Source: Cryobacterium flavum
GTDB taxonomy: Bacteria > Actinomycetota > Actinomycetes > Actinomycetales > Microbacteriaceae
Assembly: GCF_900103805.1 (NCBI RefSeq)
Contig: NZ_FNIB01000003.1
Coordinates: forward strand, 1 to 64,000
Direction: 5' to 3'
Length of the DNA: 64,000 bases
Shown here: in pieces, positions 53,963 to 61,994 of the stretch
Layout: every line of letters begins with the position of its first letter
Numbering within the stretch: the stretch's first letter is position 1
Program-made: the position numbers and the translations under genes
The notes under the pieces: generated by a model
Told to the model about the DNA's origin: nothing
The model's input: only the letters and a program-made list of their open reading frames with translations
The model's database searches: none

Positions 53963-54027
53963 TGTTTCTCAAATCATATACGTTCTAGGCGGCTGCGCAA
54001 TGCGAAAATGCGGGTAACGTGCTGACA

Positions 54028-54220
54028 ATGACGACCGACCCGAAACTTCTCGAGTGGATGCTTGACTCCGACCCGGCCCTGCGCTGGCGGTTTGATCGGT
54101 GCACCGCCCGAAGTCTGGCAGGCCACCAGGGCACGGGTGAACACGGAGGGATTCGGGGCGCGACTGCTGGCGCTGCACGACGTCGATGGCCAGTAGGCGG
54201 GCGGCGCGAAGCGTCAGATT
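54028..54220 (+). pseudogene. fragment of a prenyltransferase/squalene-cyclase-like protein
   Basis: MTTDPKLLEWMLDSDPALRW matches the start of a common actinobacterial alpha/alpha-toroid (terpene-cyclase-like) protein. After a frameshift near 54100 another frame continues RVNTEGFGARLLALHDVDGQ and then hits TAG at 54193, where the family has Trp (QWAGG). The remaining ~250 residues are absent because the cytochrome b gene begins at 54230 on the other strand. Confidence 0.65.
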
Positions 54221-54229
54221 ATGGCCGGC

Positions 54230-55159
54230 TCAGCGCGACACGGTGCCGGTGAGTGAGGCGATCGCTCGCAACACGAACGGCTGGGCGGCGAACCAGGCCG
54301 CGATCATCAGGGCGAGGGCGCCGGCGAAAATCCAGAACCCGAGCCATCCGTCAGCGTTTTGCGCGGCATACATGTGGTTGAGGTTGCGCAGCGCACCGGT
54401 TGCGAACACGAGAATCACGTGCACCGCGATGAAGGCCACGAAGAAGATCATCACCGGAAAGTGCACTGCACGGGCCACTGCAATGGGGTAGAGCTTGCTC
54501 AGTCGCTTCGAGGTCCACGAGGGCGACATGCGCAGCCCGGTGGCCAGGGCCAGGGGTGCCGCGACGAATACGACGAGAAAATAGCTGATGGTTTGCAGGG
54601 CGTTGTAGTTGACCCAGCCGTCTTCGACCGGCCAATTCAGCGACGCGTATTGAAGGCCTGCGGAGAGGGCGTTCGGAAAGATTTCCCAGGTCACCGGGAT
54701 CAGCCGAAGCCACTGCCCGGTCGCAACGAGCAGAACGTAGAACAGAACCCCGTTCACGACCCACAGGGTGTCAAAGGTGATGTGCAGCCAGAGATTCAGG
54801 CTGATCTTGATCGGCGGGGTCTTGGTGCGGATGAGCCCGGTGTTGTTACGTTTCCAGAACATGGTGGGACGCTTGGTGGTGCGGATCTGCCAGCCCGAGC
54901 GGATGATGAACAGAATGAAGAAGGCATTCAGACCGTGTTGCCAGGCGAGCCAGGCCGGAATCCCCATCGGGGCGGAGTCGGGCAGGGTCGTCGTTCCTGG
55001 ATACTCGGTGAGGAAGGACTGCACGTCGGGCAGCGAACGGATGCCCCTGGCTGCGAGTACGACCACGGCCAGCACCACGATGCCCGCCGGAATGATCCAG
55101 ACCAGCTTGAACCACCGGTTTTCGGCGAGGGTGGCGAGGCGGCTGCCCGAGGAGGTCAC
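54230..55159 (-). CDS. membrane cytochrome b-like protein coupled to ETF
   Basis: 309 aa with about six transmembrane helices. Histidines sit within helices as expected for b-type haem ligands: [46 protein letters not shown]. The pattern fits a cytochrome b561/b6-type membrane protein. Its ATG overlaps the etfA stop by 4 nt (ATGA), so it is the last gene of the operon acyl-CoA dehydrogenase-mmsB-menB-etfB-etfA. A role in passing electrons from ETF to menaquinone is inferred from this coupling, not shown. Confidence 0.8.
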   Translation of the reverse strand: MTSSGSRLATLAENRWFKLVWIIPAGIVVLAVVVLAARGIRSLPDVQSFLTEYPGTTTLPDSAPMGIPAWLAWQHGLNAFFILFIIRSGWQIRTTKRPTMFWKRNNTGLIRTKTPPIKISLNLWLHITFDTLWVVNGVLFYVLLVATGQWLRLIPVTWEIFPNALSAGLQYASLNWPVEDGWVNYNALQTISYFLVVFVAAPLALATGLRMSPSWTSKRLSKLYPIAVARAVHFPVMIFFVAFIAVHVILVFATGALRNLNHMYAAQNADGWLGFWIFAGALALMIAAWFAAQPFVLRAIASLTGTVSR

Positions 55160-56133
55160 TGCGCGCTGCTTCGTTTGCCGATCGCATCGATGAGCTGGGG
55201 AACGACGGTGAAGACGTCGCCGACGATTCCGAAGTCGGCAATGTCGAAGATGGGGGCGTCAGAGTCGGTGTTGATCGCGACGATGGTCTTGGCGGTCTGC
55301 ATGCCGGCCCGGTGCTGGATGGCGCCGGAGATTCCCAGCGCGATGTAGAGCTGCGGGGAGACGGTCACACCGGTCTGGCCGACCTGCGAGGTCTGAGCTA
55401 CGAACCCGGCATCGACGGCCGCGCGGGAGGCGCCGACCGCGGCGCCGAGGGCATCCGCGAGCTGCTCCACCAGCACGAATTTCTCCTGCGACTGCAAACC
55501 GCGACCGCCAGACACCACGGTTTTGGCGCCGCGCAGGTCGGGCCGGTCCGCGGCCACCGGGGTGGCCTCGGCGCTGTCGATCAGGGTCGATCGGGAGGTG
55601 TCGAGGTCGAGCGTGACGCGCGTGACGGTCGCCGTTTTCGCCTCGGCACGATCGTCGATTGCGCCCTGCCGCACAGTGATGACGGCGGGGCCACCCTGCA
55701 CCGTCGAATCGACGGTGTACGCGCCGCCGAAGACGGAGTGCGAGGCGACGATCGCGTCGCCGTCCCGGTGCAGGTCCACGGCATCCGTCAGCAGGGCACC
55801 CTGGGTGCGGAGCGCGACATGGGCGGCAATCTCGCGGCCATCGATGGAGTGAGCCACGAGAACGGCGGCCGGTTCGAGCGCGGTGAAGGCGGCGACGAGG
55901 GCTTCAACCTGCGGGGTGAGCAGCACGGCCGTGGTCTGGTCGGTTTCGCCGACGTAGACCTGTTCGGCTCCGAGAGCACCGAGCTGTTCGGCGAGGATGG
56001 CCGAGATGCCGGGCGCCGCGGCGACGACGGCGACCGGTGTACCCAGACGAGCTGCGGCGGCGAGCAGCATCGCTGCGGTGTTGGCGATGGCGCCGTCGGG
56101 CGAGACTTCAATGAGGGTGAGAACATTCGACAT
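55156..56133 (-). CDS. etfA: electron transfer flavoprotein alpha subunit
   Basis: 325 aa. The N-terminal ETF domain is followed by the C-terminal FAD-binding signature [13 protein letters not shown] and [20 protein letters not shown], with [19 protein letters not shown]. Accepts electrons from acyl-CoA dehydrogenases together with EtfB. ATG 11 nt after etfB; ATGA overlap with the cytochrome gene. Confidence 0.95.
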   Translation of the reverse strand: MSNVLTLIEVSPDGAIANTAAMLLAAAARLGTPVAVVAAAPGISAILAEQLGALGAEQVYVGETDQTTAVLLTPQVEALVAAFTALEPAAVLVAHSIDGREIAAHVALRTQGALLTDAVDLHRDGDAIVASHSVFGGAYTVDSTVQGGPAVITVRQGAIDDRAEAKTATVTRVTLDLDTSRSTLIDSAEATPVAADRPDLRGAKTVVSGGRGLQSQEKFVLVEQLADALGAAVGASRAAVDAGFVAQTSQVGQTGVTVSPQLYIALGISGAIQHRAGMQTAKTIVAINTDSDAPIFDIADFGIVGDVFTVVPQLIDAIGKRSSAQ

Positions 56134-56144
56134 TGTGTGCCTTC

Positions 56145-56915
56145 CTAGATCAGACGGCCGGCGGCGAGAAACTCCGCGAGTTCAACGCCCGCGTTGCCGT
56201 GGTCGACGATCTTGGTGCCGGCCACCCGGGCCGGACGGGGGCTGGTCTGGGTTATCACGGAATGAGCGGATGCCGAGGTCGCTTCCAGCCCGAGGTCGGC
56301 CAGGGACCAGACCGTGACGGGCTTTTTCTTGGCGCGCATGATGCCCTTGAAGTTGGGGAACCGGGGTTCGGCGGACTGCTCGGTCACCGATACGACGGCG
56401 GGAAGCTGGGCGTGCACGGTCATCGACCCGTTTTCGGTGGCGCGGTGGCCGCTGACGGCATCCGTTGTGATGACGACGGAGTCGAGGTAGGTGGCCTGCG
56501 CCACGCCCAGCCGACCGGCGATGAGCGAGGGGAGCGTGCCGCCGCGGCCGTCGGTGGATTCGTTGCCGGCGATGATCAGATCGAACCCGGCCTTGGTGGC
56601 TGCGGCGGCAATGACCTCGGAGGTGCGCAGCAGGTCGGCTCCGGCCAGGCCGCCGTCGAGCAGGTGGATGGCTGAGTCGGCTCCCATCGCTAGTGCCTTG
56701 CGCAGCATGTCTTTGGCCGAGTCGGGCCCCATGGTGAGCGCGACGACCTCAGCGTCATTGCTGTCCTGATAGCTCAGCGCCACCTCGAGGGCACGCTCAT
56801 TGATCTCGTCAATGACGCAGTCGCTCGAGACTCGATCGAGCCACCCCGTCCTGAGGTCGAGGGTGCGGTCGCCCCAGGTGTCGGGTACCTGCTTGACCAG
56901 AACAATGATTTTCAT
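56145..56915 (-). CDS. etfB: electron transfer flavoprotein beta subunit
   Basis: A 256-aa EtfB binding [22 protein letters not shown] at the N-terminus, [40 protein letters not shown] (nucleotide site) and [20 protein letters not shown] (the family signature). It pairs with etfA directly downstream. Confidence 0.95.
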   Translation of the reverse strand: MKIIVLVKQVPDTWGDRTLDLRTGWLDRVSSDCVIDEINERALEVALSYQDSNDAEVVALTMGPDSAKDMLRKALAMGADSAIHLLDGGLAGADLLRTSEVIAAAATKAGFDLIIAGNESTDGRGGTLPSLIAGRLGVAQATYLDSVVITTDAVSGHRATENGSMTVHAQLPAVVSVTEQSAEPRFPNFKGIMRAKKKPVTVWSLADLGLEATSASAHSVITQTSPRPARVAGTKIVDHGNAGVELAEFLAAGRLI

Positions 56916-56958
56916 GATCTACTTCCTGCGAGCCTGTTGGTCTCGCCTGTTGTGCCGG

Positions 56959-57846
56959 CTAGAACTGCCAGGGAAACGGAGACCAGTCGGGTTCGCGGTG
57001 TTCGAGGAACGCTTCTTTGCCTTCGACGGCTTCGTCGGTGCCGTAGGCGAGGCGGGTGGCTTCACCGGCGAAGAGCTGCTGGCCGACCAGTCCGTCATCG
57101 ATGGCGTTGAAGGAGTACTTGAGCATGCGGATCGCGGTTGGCGACTTCGTGAGGATGGTGTTGGCCCAGTCCAGCGCGGTCGTCTCCAGTTCCGCGTGCG
57201 GCACCACCGCGTTGACGGCGCCCATTTCGTAGGCGCGCTGCGCGTCGTACGGGCGGGCGAGAAAGAACACTTCCCTGGCGAACTTCTGCCCAACGTGCTG
57301 GGCAAAGTAGGCGCTGCCGTAGCCGCCGTCGAACGACCCGACGTCGGCATCCGTTTGTTTGAACATGCCGTGTTCCTTGCTGGCGATCGACAGGTCGCAG
57401 ACCGAGTGCAGGGAGTGGCCGCCGCCGGCCGCCCAGCCGGGAATGACGGCTATGACGACCTTCGGCATGAAGCGGATGAGTCGCTGCACCTCGAGAATAT
57501 GCAACCGGCCGGTGCTCACGGTTCCGTCGCGGTACTGGTAGCCGTCGCGGCCGCGGATTCTCTGGTCGCCACCGGAGCAGAATGCCCAGCCGCCGTCTTT
57601 GGGGCTTGGTCCGTTGCCGGTGAGGAGCACGACGCCGATTTTGGTGTTCTGCATGGCGTCGTCGAGCACCCGGTAGAGCTCATCGACCGATTGCGGGCGG
57701 AAGGCGTTGCGCACCTCCGGCCGGTTGAAGGCGACGCGGGCGACCCGGCCGGCGTTGTCGTGGTGGTACGTGATGTCGGCCAGCGCGGAGAAGCCGTCGA
57801 CCGGCTTCCACAGGGACGGATCGAAAATTTCGGAAACCTGAGTCAT
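56959..57846 (-). CDS. menB: 1,4-dihydroxy-2-naphthoyl-CoA synthase
   Basis: 295 aa in the crotonase superfamily but with MenB-specific blocks: FNRPEVRNAFRPQSVDELYR, GPSPKDGGWAFCSGGDQRIR, GWAAGGGHSLHSVCDLSIAS, FKQTDADVGSFDGGYGSAYF and the C-terminal DWSPFPW. These match mycobacterial MenB closely in memory. It cyclises o-succinylbenzoyl-CoA in menaquinone synthesis. Unusually it sits 9 nt after mmsB and 43 nt before etfB, inside an acyl-CoA oxidation operon. Whether another menB exists elsewhere cannot be seen here. Confidence 0.93.
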   Translation of the reverse strand: MTQVSEIFDPSLWKPVDGFSALADITYHHDNAGRVARVAFNRPEVRNAFRPQSVDELYRVLDDAMQNTKIGVVLLTGNGPSPKDGGWAFCSGGDQRIRGRDGYQYRDGTVSTGRLHILEVQRLIRFMPKVVIAVIPGWAAGGGHSLHSVCDLSIASKEHGMFKQTDADVGSFDGGYGSAYFAQHVGQKFAREVFFLARPYDAQRAYEMGAVNAVVPHAELETTALDWANTILTKSPTAIRMLKYSFNAIDDGLVGQQLFAGEATRLAYGTDEAVEGKEAFLEHREPDWSPFPWQF

Positions 57847-57855
57847 GGTTTCAGC

Positions 57856-58767
57856 TTAGGTGTGCTCGGAGTTGGCACGGATCTCGGTGATGATGCCGGA
57901 GAAGTCCCGGCCACCGCCATCCGCGTCGGCGAAGCGGCGGTAGATCTGGGCGGCGAGCGGGGCGAGTTCGGCCGCGACGCCGGTGGCTTCGAGGGCGTTC
58001 ACGGCCAGGCCGAGGTCTTTCGCCATGAGCGCTCCGGCAAAGCCCGGCTGGTAGTCCCGGTTGGCCGGGCTGGTCGGAACCGGTCCGGGCACCGGGCAGT
58101 TGGTGGTGAGGGCCCAGCACTGGCCGGAGGCTGCGGAGGCCACGTCGAACAGAGCCTGGTGGCTGAGGCCGAGCTTCTCACCGAGCACGAATGCCTCGCT
58201 CACGGCGATCATGGAGATTCCGAGGATCATGTTGTTGCAGACCTTGGCCGCCTGCCCTGCACCGGACTCGCCGCAGTGCACGATCTTGCCGCCCATAACC
58301 TGCAGCACCGGCAGTGCCGACTCGAAGTCCGCGGCGTCGGCCCCGACCATGAAGGTGAGCGTGCCGGCCGTGGCGCCGCCCACTCCGCCGGAGACCGGGG
58401 CGTCCAGGCCGCGGTGCCCGGCCGCCACGAGGAGGTCGCGCGCCGCGCGGGCATCGCTCACGTCGATCGTGGAGCATTCGAGAAAGAGTGTGTTCGGCCC
58501 AGCGGATGCGATAAGTCCGGCAGCAGACCCGTCGCCCTGGTAGGCGCCGAGCACGTGCCGGCCGCTGGGGAGCATGGTGATCACAATCTCGGCGGCGGCG
58601 ACCGCGGCCGCCGCCGACTCAGCGACGGTCACCCCGTTCGCGGTCGCCTCCAGAAGAGCGGCGGGCACCAGGTCGTAGCCGATGACGGTGTGACCGGCCG
58701 CGACCAAGTTGGCGGCCATCGGGCCGCCCATGTGGCCCAGGCCGATGAAGGCGATTCGGTTGCTCAT
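57856..58767 (-). CDS. mmsB: 3-hydroxyisobutyrate dehydrogenase
   Basis: 303 aa. NAD-binding IAFIGLGHMGGPMAANLVAAG, substrate motif DAPVSGGVGGATAGTLTFMV and the catalytic Lys in GAGQAAKVCNNMILGIS. It oxidises 3-hydroxyisobutyrate to methylmalonate semialdehyde in valine breakdown. A decayed second copy lies at 22127-22411. It is preceded by an acyl-CoA dehydrogenase (isobutyryl-CoA dehydrogenase in the same pathway) 60 nt upstream. Confidence 0.94.
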   Translation of the reverse strand: MSNRIAFIGLGHMGGPMAANLVAAGHTVIGYDLVPAALLEATANGVTVAESAAAAVAAAEIVITMLPSGRHVLGAYQGDGSAAGLIASAGPNTLFLECSTIDVSDARAARDLLVAAGHRGLDAPVSGGVGGATAGTLTFMVGADAADFESALPVLQVMGGKIVHCGESGAGQAAKVCNNMILGISMIAVSEAFVLGEKLGLSHQALFDVASAASGQCWALTTNCPVPGPVPTSPANRDYQPGFAGALMAKDLGLAVNALEATGVAAELAPLAAQIYRRFADADGGGRDFSGIITEIRANSEHT

Positions 58768-58827
58768 CTGTTTTCCTTCTTCAGTGTGTGGTGGTCAGGA
58801 CCATCGTCAAACGGTGCGTCGGGCAGG

Positions 58828-59967
58828 TCAGTGGGCATCCGCCAGGGTACGCCCGATGATGAGGCGCATGATCTCGTTGCTGCCCTCGAGGATCTGGTGC
58901 ACGCGCAGGTCGCGCACGACCTTTTCGACGCCGTATTCGCTGAGGTAGCCGTAGCCGCCGTGCAGCTGGATGGCGCGGTTCGCCACCGAGAATCCGGCGT
59001 CGGTGGCGACGCGTTTGGCCATCGCGCAGAGTTTCACGCGGTCGGGGGCGCCGCGGTCCAGGGCATCCGCTGCCCGCCAGATCATGGTGCGCGCCGTTTC
59101 GAGCTCGGTGTCCATGTCGGCGAGTTCGAACAGGAGGGCTTGCTGGTCGATCAGCGGTTTGCCGAAGGCTTTGCGTTCTTTGAGGTAGGCCACGGTCTGG
59201 TCGAGCGCCCACTGGGCGCCGCCGAGGGAGCAGGCGCCCATGTTGATGCGGCCCCCGTTGAGTCCCTTCATGGCGATGCCGAAGCCGTCGCCCTCGGCGC
59301 CGAGCAGGTTGCCCACCGGCACGCGCACGTTGTCGAAGATCACCTGGGCGGTGGGCATGGCGTTCCAGCCCATTTTCTTCTCGTTCGGGCCGAAGGAGAG
59401 CCCGGGTGTTTCGGCCGGTACCACGATCGCGGAGATGCCCTGGTTGCCGGTGTCGCTCGTTCGCGCCATGACGACATAGACGCTCGAGGATCCGGCTCCG
59501 GAGATGAACTGTTTCACGCCGTTGAGCACGTAGTCATCGCCGTCGCGCACGGCCTTGGTGCGGAGCGCACCCGCGTCGGAGCCGGCATCCGGTTCGGTGA
59601 GGCAATAACTGCCGAGCGACGTCATGGCGGCCAGGCTGGGAACCCATTTTTTGCGCTGGTCCGTGTTGCCGAAACTGTCGATCATCCAGGCGACCATGTT
59701 GTGAATGGAGATGTAAGCGGCGATGGTGGGGTCGCCCTTGGCGAGTTCCTCGAAGATGTGCGCGGCATCGCTGCGGGTGAGGCCCGAGCCGCCCACATCT
59801 TCTTTCACGTAGATGCCGCCCATGCCCAGGCGGCCGGCCTCCTCGAGCACGTCGATCGGAAAATGTTTGGTCTGGTCCCACTCCACGGCGTGCGGGGCGA
59901 GCGCGGAGGTCGCGAAATCGCGCACCATCGCCACCAGGTCGCGTTGGTCATCACTCAGCTGGAACAT
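58828..59967 (-). CDS. acyl-CoA dehydrogenase, probably isobutyryl-CoA dehydrogenase
   Basis: 379 aa from the ATG at 59967; the frame extends to 60045 but those residues are basic and unlike the family. Signatures CLTEPDAGSDAGALRTKAV and NRAIQLHGGYGYLSEYGVEK, with the catalytic Glu in LEGSNEIMRLIIGRTL. Pairing with mmsB points to isobutyryl-CoA (valine pathway), although short-branched-chain acyl-CoA in general is possible. First gene of the operon, facing the MarR gene across the double palindrome. Confidence 0.92.
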   Translation of the reverse strand: MFQLSDDQRDLVAMVRDFATSALAPHAVEWDQTKHFPIDVLEEAGRLGMGGIYVKEDVGGSGLTRSDAAHIFEELAKGDPTIAAYISIHNMVAWMIDSFGNTDQRKKWVPSLAAMTSLGSYCLTEPDAGSDAGALRTKAVRDGDDYVLNGVKQFISGAGSSSVYVVMARTSDTGNQGISAIVVPAETPGLSFGPNEKKMGWNAMPTAQVIFDNVRVPVGNLLGAEGDGFGIAMKGLNGGRINMGACSLGGAQWALDQTVAYLKERKAFGKPLIDQQALLFELADMDTELETARTMIWRAADALDRGAPDRVKLCAMAKRVATDAGFSVANRAIQLHGGYGYLSEYGVEKVVRDLRVHQILEGSNEIMRLIIGRTLADAH

Positions 59968-60046
59968 GCTCTGAACCTGCTTCCCTTGCGACGCTCTCTG
60001 TTGGCGACGCGGTAGTTGATCGACGCTGTAGTCGTCTCCGGCCAAG

Positions 60047-60086
60047 ATACTAGGAAGCCCTAGTAATTGCTAGGGCTTCCTAGTAT
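60047..60086. promoter_or_regulatory. double palindromic operator between the acyl-CoA dehydrogenase operon and marR-type gene
   Basis: A perfect inverted repeat with 17-bp arms (60047-60063 and 60070-60086, spacer 6). Each arm lies in its own dyad: TACTAGG-AAGC-CCTAGTA (60048-60065) and the near-copy ending at 60085. Two adjacent dyads with 7-bp half-sites are typical of MarR dimer binding. Its place between divergent genes argues for an operator, although the six T that follow on the plus strand could also make it terminate transcription. Confidence 0.75.
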
Positions 60087-60167
60087 TTTTTGTTGCGGGC
60101 CATTTCGGCGCCGCGCTGGCGCGTGAGAACATAGCCGTGGGCATCCGCTCGCCAGTCAGGAGGACCG

Positions 60168-60707
60168 ATGTCGTCAATACCCCCGTTGCAGACCGATCCC
60201 ATCATCGAGGCGCGGCGCCACTGGGTCGAGCACGGCTGGGAAGACGCAGCCGACGGGATGGCCGCGGTTACCTCGATCATGCGCACCCAGCAGATCATGC
60301 TCGCCCGCATCGATACGGTTCTCAAGCCGCTCAGCCTCACCTTTGCCCGCTATGAATTGCTCGCGCTGCTGAGTTTCACCCGCAGCAAGGCGCTGCCGAT
60401 GGCCAAGGCCAGCGCGAGACTGCAAGTGCACCCCACCAGCGTGACCAACACGGTCGACCGGCTTGAAACGGCCGGACTCGTGCGCCGGGTGGCGCACCCG
60501 ACCGATGGGCGAGCCACGCTGATCGAACTCACGCCGCTGGGCCAGACCAGCGTGCTCGCCGCCACCGACGAGCTCAACGCTCGAGTGTTCACGCAGCCGG
60601 GCCTTGGTGCCGGTGAGGTTCAGAACCTGATCAGCGTGCTGACCGGTTTTCGCCGTGACGCCGGCGATTTCGTGGACCCCGACGTGGATGGTCACCTGCG
60701 GGACTGA
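60168..60707 (+). CDS. MarR-family transcriptional regulator
   Basis: 179 aa. A winged helix with MAKASARLQVHPTSVTNTVD as recognition region and RRVAHPTDGRATLIELTPLG as the wing (DxR motif). GGAGG upstream of the ATG. Divergent from the acyl-CoA/ETF operon with a shared double palindrome, so it probably represses both. MarR proteins that sense acyl-CoA thioesters are known (PaaR/FadR-like roles); the ligand here is a guess. Confidence 0.9.
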   Translation: MSSIPPLQTDPIIEARRHWVEHGWEDAADGMAAVTSIMRTQQIMLARIDTVLKPLSLTFARYELLALLSFTRSKALPMAKASARLQVHPTSVTNTVDRLETAGLVRRVAHPTDGRATLIELTPLGQTSVLAATDELNARVFTQPGLGAGEVQNLISVLTGFRRDAGDFVDPDVDGHLRD

Positions 60708-60796
60708 ACTTGTCACTTGACAGCCTGCGTGTTTGAACAACTATGTTGGCAGGACCGTAGGTCGACGGATCGCCTTCGACCGACATAGGAGCCAGC

Positions 60797-61084
60797 GTGG
60801 TTACCAGCATCTTCGTCAACCTCTCCACGAGTGACCTGGACCGGTCGAAGACTTTTTTCGAGGCCCTCGGCTGGCACATCAACCCGGTGTTCACCGATGA
60901 GAATGCCGCCTGCATCGTGATCGAGGAGAACCTCTACCTCATGGTGCTCAGCCGGGACTTCTTCGCCACTTTCACCGACAAGCCCATCGCCGATCCTCGT
61001 ACGTCTGTGATGACGCATACCGCTCGCACCGAAACGGCCGGACCCAATGTGGGCCCGGCCGCGACCTTCGCCGTTCAGGTTTAG
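60797..61084 (+). pseudogene. truncated VOC/glyoxalase-family gene
   Basis: The first ~70 residues (SIFVNLSTSDLDRSKTFFEA, LGWHINPVFTDENAACIVI, YLMVLSRDFFATF) are a normal VOC N-terminal half. Then the sequence passes into an unrelated 20-residue tail and stops, giving 95 aa instead of ~130-140. The second beta-alpha-beta-beta-beta module is missing. Confidence 0.7.
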
Positions 61085-61129
61085 AGTGAGGCGTCCGAGA
61101 TGCGCGTGGTGGCAGCATCCGTCATACCG

Positions 61130-61300
61130 GCCGTGATGGGGGGAGGGCTTGAAGCCCTTCACGACCAGGTAGACACCCAGCGAGAACTCCCACAGGGCGA
61201 TCGGAATGACGGTGAGGCCGGACCAGGTCGACTGTGAATCGTTGATGCCGCACATGGTTCCGATGAGCGCCGAGAGCAGCAGCGGCGCTCCGATGAAGCC
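61130..61300 (-). pseudogene. C-terminal fragment of a DUF4386-like membrane protein
   Basis: The minus-strand frame reads GAPLLLSALIGTMCGINDSQ and IPIALWEFSLGVYLVVKGFK, the last two helices of DUF4386-type proteins. The 5' part ends abruptly at ~61300 where an MFS fragment on the other strand begins, and the 3' end runs on into noncoding sequence. Confidence 0.6.
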
Positions 61301-61665
61301 TCGAGGCCGTGTTCGGCCGTGGCCTCGTGGTGACCGGAATCGCCATGTTCACCGGCTCGGTGCTCGGCGGGGTGATCGCCCAGGCTACCAACCTCGGCGT
61401 GCCGTTCCCGTTGCGTGCGCGGGTGCTCTTGGTGATGTTCCTATTCACCTACGGCGTGTTGAAGGACCTCGGCTTCACCCCTGACCGCTCGGCTGGCCCG
61501 CTGAAAGCCACCCGCAACGTGCTCACCCAGTCGATCGAGCACGGCCTTCGCAAGCGGTCGATACGCTACGTCATCTTCTCCGCACCGTTCGCCGGTGGGG
61601 TCGGCGTCACGAGCGGATGCCGCCGCTGGCGCCGCGTAGCCCGCGTCGTTCCCGTCTTACCCTGA
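61301..61665 (+). pseudogene. internal fragment of an MFS transporter
   Basis: VTGIAMFTGSVLGGVIAQAT, FPLRARVLLVMFLFTYGVLK and APFAGGVGV match the middle of a 12-helix MFS permease (end of the N-terminal half and central loop). The sequence has no start codon context at the left and breaks into a basic tail after GVGV at the right, so both ends are lost. Confidence 0.65.
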
Positions 61666-61707
61666 GTAGGATCGCTGTACTGTCCGCTACACGAGCAAGG
61701 GGAACTC

Positions 61708-61986
61708 ATGGCCACCAGTGAGACTCAAATTGACAACGGTATTTTTCGCGTGACCAAGTGGACGATTGAACCCGGAGACGCCATTCCCATGCACGTGCAC
61801 GAATATGAATATGTGGTCGTGCCCCTCGTGAGCGAAACCATGCACGTGATCAACGCCGACGGCTCAGAGATCGTCGCGGAAATTCGCAGCGGCCAGAGCT
61901 ACACTCGGCCATCTGGTGCCGAACACACCGTCGAGAACCGCGGCGCGCGCACCATCGAATTCGTCGAATGTGAAAAACTCGCCTGA
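61708..61986 (+). CDS. small cupin protein
   Basis: A 92-aa single-domain cupin. The metal-binding motif appears as PMHVHEYEYVVVPL (two His and Glu) with the second-motif region QSYTRPSGAEHTVENRG (His). AAGGGGA precedes the ATG. Function unknown; convergent with the PucR gene, whose end lies 8 nt away. Confidence 0.85.
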   Translation: MATSETQIDNGIFRVTKWTIEPGDAIPMHVHEYEYVVVPLVSETMHVINADGSEIVAEIRSGQSYTRPSGAEHTVENRGARTIEFVECEKLA

Positions 61987-61994
61987 CACAACAC

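Noticed and set aside
56959-57846. Crotonase-fold gene as the methacrylyl-CoA hydratase of valine breakdown
   Set aside because: The operon would suit it, but the sequence blocks (KDGGWAFCSGGDQRIRG, FDGGYGSAYFAQHVGQ, DWSPFPW) are specific to MenB.
56800-60015. A 1071-codon open frame on the plus strand
   Set aside because: It is antisense to five well-supported genes of the acyl-CoA/ETF operon; long antisense frames arise from high-GC codon bias, and it shows no recognisable domain.
60047-60091. Inverted repeat plus T-run as a simple intrinsic terminator
   Set aside because: No plus-strand gene ends upstream of it; it lies between divergent genes and has nested dyads, so an operator fits better, though a terminator role is not excluded.
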